From: Planctomycetota bacterium
GTDB taxonomy: Bacteria; Planctomycetota; Planctomycetia; Pirellulales; Lacipirellulaceae
Length of the DNA stretch: 6,385 nucleotides
Direction: 5' to 3'
Assembly (NCBI GenBank): GCA_029259975.1
Contig: JAJDEE010000022.1
Coordinates: forward strand, 1-6,385
Of the stretch, positions 1 through 5,278 are shown piece after piece; positions within the stretch are counted from its first letter, which is position 1, and each line of letters starts with the position of its first letter. Under the pieces are notes generated by a model. That model saw nothing but the letters and a program-made list of their open reading frames with translations. It had not been told where the DNA came from and did no database searches. Both the position numbers and the translations under genes were made by a program.

Positions 1-159
1 GTCGACGGGGCCGACTTTCTCGCCTGGCAACGGCAAGTAGGCCTGACTGCAGGAACGGCGGCAACTTCAACGGCGGCTGTGCCCGAGCCGTCGAGCAGCG
101 CACTTTGCCTCACCCTGCTAGGTTGCTATTTGAGTCTATCGCGAAGAAGCGACGACTAG
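1..159 (+). CDS. 3' end of an exported PEP-CTERM protein with dockerin-like segment (partial)
   Basis: The first frame is open from the window edge to a TAG at 157-159, giving the last 52 residues of a protein. It begins VDGADFLAWQRQVG, which resembles the second half of a dockerin-type calcium-binding repeat as found near the C-terminus of many planctomycete secreted proteins. A short Ala/Thr linker follows, then VPEPSSSA, a hydrophobic stretch (LCLTLLGCYLSL) and a basic end (SRRSDD). PEP motif, single membrane span and arginine cluster together form the PEP-CTERM sorting signal, which is known to be processed by an exosortase during export to the cell surface. The main domain lies upstream of the window, so the function is unknown. 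The order of elements is seen directly; surface sorting is inferred from the family. Confidence 0.85.
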   Translation, partial: VDGADFLAWQRQVGLTAGTAATSTAAVPEPSSSALCLTLLGCYLSLSRRSDD

Positions 160-242
160 CAATTCGCAGCCAGCATCGGCTATGATTGGGTGTTTCGCCA
201 GCGGCTCACCGCCGCGTTCCTCGTTGTCGCATGGCCTCGCGA

Positions 243-1331
243 ATGACAACCTTCGGATCACTGATTCGCAGCTATCGCTTACGCGCTGGGCTGGGGTTGC
301 GCACTTTTGCGGCGCTCGTTGACCAGCGGACGTCGATCGTCAGCGCCATCGAATCGGGCCGCCGCGCACCCTGGCGGCGCGAAACGACATTGCACCGCGT
401 TGCCGAAGTGTTGGGATTGGTCGAAAGCTCAAATCTTTGGCAAAAGATCCTTGAACTTTCTCGCCAAGAAGTTGTACGCGACACCCCTCACACCAAAGAG
501 AGTGCCACCGGCGAACTCGCTTGGTGGTGGTGTTCGGACGAGGCTCCGCAGCTGGACGCCCCGACGCTGGCCGAACTGGCGACGTTTGTTGGTGCAACGA
601 TTGACTTCGATCGTGACGAACAGCAACAGCAAACGCGCGCACCCCTCACCGAATTAGCCATCGAATGGCGCGTACGCCGATTGCTTGGACGGCGCGAAGT
701 GCAGGTGGCTGCCGCGCCCGTCGATGTCGAAGCGGCTCTCGAAAACGAAGCCGGCGTACGACTCGAAATCGTGCCGGGGTTGATTCCACGATTCAGCGTG
801 CAGGCATGCGCCGTCGCGACGCCAGCGGGTCTTACGCTGCTGGTCGATCGGATCGTCGCCGACTCGCGGCCGATGGCTTCGTATCGACAACTACTGGCGC
901 TCTGCTTTGCCCCGTCAGCCCTGTGGCAAGCAGAAACAGCTTGGCATGCCGCTCAGTTTCGCCAACTGCGAGCGACGGACGCTTGGCCCGGGCACCTCCG
1001 CGACTGCGAGCGTTTCGCACTGGCGATGCTGCTACCGGCCAACCCAGTATTAGCCGGCGCCGAAACCGCCTACGTCGAACTCATCCAGCAGCAAGGCTGG
1101 ATCGAACTCGACGACGCCACTCGCGCGCTGCGCAACCGCCTCGCCGAGCAATTCGCCGTGCCCACGTCGCTAGTGCATCACCGCCTAATCAGCTGGCCCT
1201 GCCACTTGTACGGGCGAATTGCCCAAGCACTGGCCGCCGAAGAACCAACGCTGCCGCCCCTCGATTGGTTGGTGCCGGAAAAGGCTCCGCGACAGCAGAC
1301 GTTGTTTGAGCTGAGTGCGACAACTCGGTAG
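243..1331 (+). CDS. XRE-family HTH regulator with degenerate ImmA/IrrE-like domain
   Basis: A 362-residue protein. Residues 4-60 form an XRE/Cro-type helix-turn-helix (FGSLIRSYR, then FAALVDQRTSIVSAIESGRR). Residues about 155-315 follow the layout of the ImmA/IrrE (DUF955) domain: GVRLEIVPGL, the core helix RQLLALCFAPSALW at 215-228, ERFALAMLLP at 256-265, and LAEQFAVPTSLVHHRL at 300-315. Active members carry HExxH in the core helix; here those positions read L-C-F-A-P, so both zinc-binding histidines and the catalytic glutamate are gone. A peptidase seems unlikely; DNA binding plus a sensing or partner-binding role is inference. The frame is open back to a TTG at 186, and ATG occurs at 231 and 243. 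I chose 243 because MTTFGSLIR is the usual XRE start; no Shine-Dalgarno site separates the options. Its target is unknown. It converges on the small membrane-protein gene. The HTH call is firm, the ImmA-like call fairly so. Confidence 0.8.
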   Translation: MTTFGSLIRSYRLRAGLGLRTFAALVDQRTSIVSAIESGRRAPWRRETTLHRVAEVLGLVESSNLWQKILELSRQEVVRDTPHTKESATGELAWWWCSDEAPQLDAPTLAELATFVGATIDFDRDEQQQQTRAPLTELAIEWRVRRLLGRREVQVAAAPVDVEAALENEAGVRLEIVPGLIPRFSVQACAVATPAGLTLLVDRIVADSRPMASYRQLLALCFAPSALWQAETAWHAAQFRQLRATDAWPGHLRDCERFALAMLLPANPVLAGAETAYVELIQQQGWIELDDATRALRNRLAEQFAVPTSLVHHRLISWPCHLYGRIAQALAAEEPTLPPLDWLVPEKAPRQQTLFELSATTR

Positions 1332-1432
1332 CGGCTAAAAGATTTCTCCGAACCACGCCAATAAGGGATCGTCTAACAGAGCAAAAATCCCGCGATTACG
1401 CTTCCTCACGGACGCGGTTCGGTGTTTTGGAT

Positions 1433-1469
1433 GAGTGACCGAAACTCGTTCCGGAGTTAAGCGTCACTC
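1433..1469. repeat. Composite inverted repeat between convergent genes, possible terminator
   Basis: An outer 7-bp stem pairs GAGTGAC (1433-1439) with GTCACTC (1463-1469). Inside it, AACTC (1443-1447) pairs with GAGTT (1454-1458) around a 6-base loop. The structure covers the TAA stop of the minus-strand gene (1457-1459) and lies about 100 bases past the stop of the plus-strand regulator gene. Neither side has a T-run, so a classical intrinsic terminator is not shown. A shared terminator or 3'-end stabiliser for the two converging transcripts is inference. Confidence 0.4.
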
Positions 1470-1681
1470 CGCGCGCGGACGACTTGCTCGATTTCCTCAA
1501 CACTCATGCCTCGGTCTAGTAACTCTCGTTTGAATTCCATTTCCTGCCGGTGACACGCATACTCGCGAATCTGTTTGAAAATCGAAGTCAACACGCCGCT
1601 GCCGCAGACGATCAACGTGATGTAGACCACCATATCAAACGGCGACTGGACGCTTTTCATTAGCTCGATAAAATTGCTCAT
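1457..1681 (-). CDS. Small single-span membrane protein (hypothetical)
   Basis: A 74-residue protein that I do not recognise as a named family. Residues 16-35 (MVVYITLIVCGSGVLTSIF) make one membrane helix. It is followed by a charged, probably helical tail (KQIREY...RQEMEFKRELLDRGMSVEEIEQVVRA), which the positive-inside rule places in the cytoplasm with the N-terminus outside. The layout recalls PspB-like small proteins, and the ELLDRGMSVEEIEQ stretch recalls the short SHOCT-type C-terminal motif; both are resemblances only. The frame stays open far upstream, but the ATG at 1681 has a good Shine-Dalgarno site (GAAGG, 1689-1693) at 7 bases, and residues upstream of it look non-coding and run into argH. 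It is divergent from argH and convergent with the XRE gene, so it is probably transcribed alone. Confidence 0.65.
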   Translation of the reverse strand: MSNFIELMKSVQSPFDMVVYITLIVCGSGVLTSIFKQIREYACHRQEMEFKRELLDRGMSVEEIEQVVRARSDA

Positions 1682-1688
1682 TTCGGTA

Positions 1689-1693
1689 CCTTC
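1689..1693 (-). promoter_or_regulatory. Ribosome binding site deciding the small membrane-protein start
   Basis: On the minus strand GAAGG lies 7 bases before the ATG at 1681. It is the clearest Shine-Dalgarno site in the window, and it favours the 74-residue reading over the longer open frame that would overlap argH. Confidence 0.6.
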
Positions 1694-1738
1694 GTAGAAT
1701 CTGGCTGCTTCGACTCGTGCAGAGCTGCTCGCTTCTTG

Positions 1739-1767
1739 ACTATAACTGCTGCTCCAATACTTGTTCG
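1739..1767 (-). promoter_or_regulatory. Possible sigma-70-type promoter for the small membrane-protein gene
   Basis: On the minus strand TATAGT (1739-1744, five of six to TATAAT) is preceded at 17 bases by CGAACA (1762-1767, three of six to TTGACA). The -10 box lies about 57 bases before the chosen ATG. The -35 is weak and planctomycete promoters are poorly defined, so this is a candidate only. Confidence 0.3.
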
Positions 1768-1852
1768 CAGCGAGATTGCCGATCTTGCTGTTTCGTGCGA
1801 GAATACGCAGAATTCGCTGCCTAAATGTTGGGCGGCGCGTGCCTGCGGTCAA

Positions 1853-1881
1853 TTGACTTGGGGCTGTAAACTGTTTAGTGT
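1853..1881 (+). promoter_or_regulatory. Possible sigma-70-type promoter for argH
   Basis: TTGACT (1853-1858, five of six to the -35 consensus) is followed after 17 bases by TAGTGT (1876-1881, three of six to the -10 consensus). It would leave a leader of about 50 bases before the TTG start of argH. The interval 1682-1940 holds no other gene I can support. No arginine-repressor box was recognised. Confidence 0.35.
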
Positions 1882-1929
1882 AAAGGTTTTGGCACTTTCC
1901 AAGAGATGCCTGTTGTTTTGTGCTTGGCC

Positions 1930-1934
1930 GGGAG
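1930..1934 (+). promoter_or_regulatory. Ribosome binding site deciding the argH start
   Basis: GGGAG lies 6 bases before TTG 1941 but only 3 bases before GTG 1938, and it falls inside the reading frame if GTG 1920 is used. Spacing and the family's MAKK-WGG beginning both favour TTG 1941. Confidence 0.5.
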
Positions 1935-1940
1935 CTTGTG

Positions 1941-3317
1941 TTGGCGAAAAAACCTTGGGGTGGTGTGTTCGACGGGGCAACCGATCCTCGTGTAGAAAAG
2001 TTCTCCGAGAGCGTGAGCTTCGACCACCGCCTGTACGCGCACGACATTCGCGGCTCAGTGGCCCATGCCCGTATGTTGGCGGTGCGTGGCGTGCTTAGCG
2101 AAGTAGAAATGCAGCAGATCGTCGGCGGGCTGGAAAAGATTGGCCACGAGATCGCCGCTGGCACTTTTTCGTTTAGCACCGAGCTGGAAGATGTTCACAT
2201 GAACATCGAGCGGGCGCTGACTGAGCGGATCGGCGACGTGGGGCGCAAGCTACACACGGGCCGCAGCCGCAACGATCAGGTGTCGACCGACTTTCGGCTT
2301 TGGATTCGTGACGCGATCGATCGCCTCGACGAAAAATTGGTCGACCTGCAACGTGCTTTCATTAGCCGCACCGAACGCGACGTCGACGTCATCCTACCCG
2401 GCTACACACACATGCAGCGCGCACAGCCGGTGCTGGCAAACCACTATTGGATGGCGTATTGCGAAAAGCTCGAACGCGACCGTACGCGTCTTGCCGATTG
2501 TCGCGAACGGGTGAATCAATTGCCGTTAGGTACAGCTGCACTTGCTGGAACAACCATCGACATCGACCGTCAACAGGTCGCCGACGAATTGGGTTTCGAC
2601 GGGCTTGTGGCCAACAGCCTCGATTCGTCGAGTGACCGCGACTTTGCGATCGAGTTTTGTTTTGTGCTGACGATGGTGGCCGAGCATCTTAGTACTTGGG
2701 CCGAAGAATGGATTTTGTGGTCAACCAGCGAATTCGATTTCCTCACGTTGCCGCAGGCGTACTGCACCGGTTCGTCGATCATGCCGCAGAAGATCAACCC
2801 CGATGTGCTCGAACTGATACGCGGCAAAACGGCCCGCGTCGTCGGCAATTTGACGAGCTTGCTGGTCCTCGTCAAAGGCCTGCCGCTCGCCTACAACCGT
2901 GACTTGCAGGAAGACAAAGAACGTGTGTTTGACTCGACCGACACGGTCGAAGCGTGTGTCGAACTCGCCGCCGCCGTGGTGTCAGGTGCTGAACTGAACC
3001 GCGAATCGATCGCTGCTCGGCTCGACCGTGGCTACCTCGACGCGACCACGCTGATGGAATACCTCATCGGCCTCGGCGTACCACAACGCTCGGCCCACGA
3101 GATCATCGGCCAGCTCGTCGGCAAAGCGATGAAACAGGGCGTGCCGCTGGCGTCGTTGCCACTCAGCGATTTTCAAGCCGCCCACAAATCGCTCGACGAA
3201 AAGGTATTTAAGGTTCTCGGCGTCGAACAAGCTCTCAAAGCGTTTGTGAGCTACGGCTCGACGGCACCCCAGCAAGTGGCTCAGCAAGTACAGCTGTGGA
3301 AGGAACGATTAGCGTAA
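1941..3317 (+). CDS. argH: Argininosuccinate lyase
   Basis: This cytoplasmic enzyme splits argininosuccinate into arginine and fumarate, the last step of arginine synthesis; the family works as a homotetramer. The product has 458 residues, the usual length. The N-terminus MAKKPWGGVFDGATDPRVEKF matches the family. Three conserved blocks are present: HTGRSRNDQVSTD (105-117), GYTHMQRAQP (154-163, with the Thr-His pair of the active site at 156-157), and the mobile catalytic loop GSSIMPQKINPD (277-288). The loop usually reads PQKKNPD, so Ile285 replaces a lysine; Lys284 and Asn286 are kept. The start is TTG 1941, chosen by a GGGAG site 6 bases upstream; GTG 1938 and GTG 1920 are alternatives. No other arginine gene is in view. 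The small membrane-protein gene is divergent on one side, and the HEAT-repeat gene follows 38 bases downstream on the same strand. Identification is secure. Confidence 0.97.
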   Translation: MAKKPWGGVFDGATDPRVEKFSESVSFDHRLYAHDIRGSVAHARMLAVRGVLSEVEMQQIVGGLEKIGHEIAAGTFSFSTELEDVHMNIERALTERIGDVGRKLHTGRSRNDQVSTDFRLWIRDAIDRLDEKLVDLQRAFISRTERDVDVILPGYTHMQRAQPVLANHYWMAYCEKLERDRTRLADCRERVNQLPLGTAALAGTTIDIDRQQVADELGFDGLVANSLDSSSDRDFAIEFCFVLTMVAEHLSTWAEEWILWSTSEFDFLTLPQAYCTGSSIMPQKINPDVLELIRGKTARVVGNLTSLLVLVKGLPLAYNRDLQEDKERVFDSTDTVEACVELAAAVVSGAELNRESIAARLDRGYLDATTLMEYLIGLGVPQRSAHEIIGQLVGKAMKQGVPLASLPLSDFQAAHKSLDEKVFKVLGVEQALKAFVSYGSTAPQQVAQQVQLWKERLA

Positions 3318-3355
3318 GGACGCACCCACAGAATACCAACGAAACGAATAACAAC

Positions 3356-5140
3356 GTGACACGCTTAATAACCGTTCCGAAACTATTTCTGCTGTACTGC
3401 TTTGCGCTTGTTGCCTCAGCTCTCAGCGCATCGGCATGGGCACAACCAGAAGTAGCCGCTACCGCAACGCTCGCCGACGCCGCCCTTCGCGGCCCTGCCG
3501 TGGCGTCGGTACTCGACATGCCGCGCGAAACACCGAGCCAACAGCTAGGAGTAGTTTTTATGCTACTCGACTTGGGTGAGGCCGATGTTGCTGCGGTGCT
3601 TTGGAATGATTTTGATGACGAGGAGTTGGAAGACGATGCCCAAGCGGAGTTGGTTGGTAAATTCGGGGCGGCTCGGTTTTTGAAATTGGCCCGGCAAGGA
3701 AACGCAGGCGAAACCGCAAGCGGGTTGGCTGGGGCACGTCGCTTTGCTGAAAGCTGTTTGAAAGCTTCGGCAAAAGTTAGCAGCGATCCTAAACGATTGG
3801 CGAGTCTGGTTACCGATCTGAGTAACGATGCCGCAGAGATCCGGCAGGCGGCCCGCTCCGATTTGGCCGTTGTGGGCGACGCCGGAGCGATTGCCTGCCT
3901 CGAAGCCTTGGCTCAAGCAACCACCCCACAGTTACGCACTGAATTGATGCTGACTCTTGCAAGAATGCGACCCGGCGTCGAGCCGATGCTGATCGCTGCG
4001 ATTGCTGACGGACGGGGGCAATTCCGCCGCGATGTGATTGAATTGGCTGGCTATCTGCATTTGCAGGACGCAGTGCCCTGGCTGGCGGCGATTGCCGCTG
4101 GGGCTGAGAACGAGCCGACGGTCGTGTCGGCGGCGCATGCAGCCCTCGCCAAAATGGGGCTGTCGTCGCCCAATGTGACCGACGCGCGAGCCGTTGTACT
4201 CAGCGAGATTCGACGACTCGAATCCCATGAACATCCGCCAGCAGCCGACGCTCCATGGTTGTTGTTTGACTCCAAACAACAACAGCTCGATGCGCACCAC
4301 GTTTCGACCAGCGAAAAAAAGCTGCTGGCCATTGCCCGCCTCACGCGCACGCTGATCCAACTTCCTAACGCCACAGCCGCCGATCGCCGATTGGCGCTGG
4401 TCTATGCCTATCAAATTTCTGACGTACTCAACCAACCCTTGCCAAATAATTTTCAGCAGCAGGCCAATACCCTAAGCATTGCCGAGCTGGGCGAATTGCT
4501 GCACGAAGCTCTGCATGGCAACCAAAAAACTGCTGCGATTGCCTGCACAAAGCTGCTTGGTAGTCGAGCTGATGACACCGCACTGCAATCAATCGGCAGC
4601 CAGCGTAGCTCACTCGCTACGGCCCTGGCACATACAGATCTCGATTTGCGCTTCGCAGCGCTCGAAACCATCATGGCGATTAATCCGCAACAGACTTTCG
4701 CTGGTGCGAGCCGCGTTAGCCCGGCTCTTTGGCACTTTGCCACTCAAGTCGATAACAGCAAACGAGCAGTCACCGCGCTTGGTTGGATCGCCGATTTGCT
4801 CGATACGGGGCATCCCTACGACGAAATGCTCCGCGATGCCAAGCAGATCAGCCTGACGCTGTACCAACCCGAACTGACAGAGGCGACAATGCGTGTGCTG
4901 GCTGTGCTTGGCACCGCTGATAGCCAACAGTTAATGCTCGATTACATCAGCACGAATACCTTGCCGATCGAATCGCGGCAGGCGGCGAGCGGTGCGTTTG
5001 CTAAGAGTGTCCGGCGTTTCGGAAAATTGCTGACGTCCCAGGAAATCCTTCGCCAATACGACCGTTACAACGCCAGCAAGACCGCCGATAGCGACACGCA
5101 GGAAGTGTTGGGCGAGGTGCTGGACCTTTTGGAAAAGTAG
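3356..5140 (+). CDS. Exported HEAT-repeat protein
   Basis: A 594-residue protein. Residues 1-29 form a signal peptide: basic start (MTRLITVPK), hydrophobic core (LFLLYCFALVASALSA) and a likely cut after ASAWA, so the protein probably acts outside the inner membrane. Paired amphipathic helices typical of HEAT repeats are clearest at about 148-270 (for example AEIRQAARSDLAVVGDAGAI and TELMLTLARMRPGVEPMLI) and at 405-445 (LDLRFAALETIMAINP). A further helical region at 465-594 ends LRQYDRYNASKTADSDTQEV and LGEVLDLLEK. HEAT solenoids usually bind partners, and no catalytic motif is visible. I chose GTG 3356 because it starts a compact signal peptide; GTG 3296 would overlap argH by 22 bases and add 20 polar residues. 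Neither has a convincing Shine-Dalgarno site. It may be read through from argH. Its TAG stop is part of the palindromic repeat that follows. The partner is unknown. Confidence 0.8.
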   Translation: MTRLITVPKLFLLYCFALVASALSASAWAQPEVAATATLADAALRGPAVASVLDMPRETPSQQLGVVFMLLDLGEADVAAVLWNDFDDEELEDDAQAELVGKFGAARFLKLARQGNAGETASGLAGARRFAESCLKASAKVSSDPKRLASLVTDLSNDAAEIRQAARSDLAVVGDAGAIACLEALAQATTPQLRTELMLTLARMRPGVEPMLIAAIADGRGQFRRDVIELAGYLHLQDAVPWLAAIAAGAENEPTVVSAAHAALAKMGLSSPNVTDARAVVLSEIRRLESHEHPPAADAPWLLFDSKQQQLDAHHVSTSEKKLLAIARLTRTLIQLPNATAADRRLALVYAYQISDVLNQPLPNNFQQQANTLSIAELGELLHEALHGNQKTAAIACTKLLGSRADDTALQSIGSQRSSLATALAHTDLDLRFAALETIMAINPQQTFAGASRVSPALWHFATQVDNSKRAVTALGWIADLLDTGHPYDEMLRDAKQISLTLYQPELTEATMRVLAVLGTADSQQLMLDYISTNTLPIESRQAASGAFAKSVRRFGKLLTSQEILRQYDRYNASKTADSDTQEVLGEVLDLLEK

Positions 5141-5159
5141 CCCCAGGCTCTGCCGGGGG
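5141..5159 (+). repeat. Left GC-rich palindrome
   Basis: CCCCAGGC-TCT-GCCGGGGG is an 8-bp stem with one A-G mismatch and a 3-base loop. It starts directly after the stop codon of the HEAT gene, and the repeat's outer TAG is that stop codon. No T-run follows, so it is a transcript-end hairpin at best, not a standard terminator. Confidence 0.7.
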
Positions 5160-5201
5160 ATTACCCCACGTTTGATATCGCGATTGTTTTGACGTCCCCA
5201 C

Positions 5202-5235
5202 TGTTTTGGTTTGGCCAATGTTTTGATTTTGGCCA
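5202..5235 (+). repeat. Imperfect tandem repeat in the palindrome spacer
   Basis: TGTTTTGGTTTGGCCA (5202-5217) is followed one base later by TGTTTTGATTTTGGCCA (5219-5235). A third partial copy, TGTTTTGACG, lies at 5185-5194. The spacer is T-rich on this strand, unlike the genes on either side. Its role is unknown. Confidence 0.55.
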
Positions 5236-5252
5236 TCGTTATTGGTTCCCAT

Positions 5253-5271
5253 CCCCCGGCAGAGCCGGGGG
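5253..5271 (-). repeat. Right GC-rich palindrome
   Basis: CCCCCGGC-AGA-GCCGGGGG is a perfect 8-bp stem with a 3-base loop. The loop reads AGA here and TCT in the left copy, which shows that the two copies face each other. Its 3' arm ends 7 bases before the ATG at 5279 and is the only purine-rich stretch in Shine-Dalgarno position for the activator gene. Confidence 0.75.
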
Positions 5272-5278
5272 CTAGTTT

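Larger units (their letters stand above)
5138..5274. repeat. Paired-palindrome element (two facing REP-like hairpins with a spacer)
   Basis: The two 23-base arms at 5138-5160 and 5252-5274 are inverted copies matching at 22 of 23 positions, separated by 91 bases. Each arm is itself a short hairpin. As RNA or single-stranded DNA the region could form two small hairpins or one long stem. The element fills almost the whole gap between the HEAT gene and the sigma-54 activator gene. It resembles a REP doublet; mobilisation by a RAYT-type transposase is inference, and no such gene is in the window. Confidence 0.75.

Noticed and set aside
133..156. Small inverted repeat at the end of the first gene as a terminator
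   Set aside because: Stems of only 4 and 3 bp with an uneven internal loop, inside coding sequence and without a T-run.
181..186. TATGAT as a -10 box for the XRE gene
   Set aside because: It matches five of six bases, but no -35 like TTGACA lies 16-18 bases upstream, so the match alone is too weak.
1889..1909. TTGGCAC resembling a sigma-54 -24 box before argH
   Set aside because: The -12 GC should start 10 bases after the GG, where the sequence reads GA; the nearest GC is 5 bases too far.
1736..2098. Plus-strand open frame before and into argH
   Set aside because: It overlaps argH in another frame, is rich in Cys and Arg in the manner of shadow frames, and has no recognisable motif.
1682..2179. 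Upstream extension of the minus-strand gene to about 240 residues
   Set aside because: It would overlap the start of argH on the opposite strand; the added residues lack domain character, and a good Shine-Dalgarno site marks the start at 1681.
3296..3355. Earlier GTG start of the HEAT gene
   Set aside because: It overlaps argH and puts 20 polar residues ahead of a well-formed signal peptide, with no better ribosome binding site.
5211..5244. TTGGCCA boxes in the palindrome spacer as sigma-54 promoters
   Set aside because: At the required distance the -12 dinucleotides read GA and TG instead of GC.
5138..5274. CRISPR array
   Set aside because: Only two copies, in inverted orientation, with one spacer-like interval and no cas genes.
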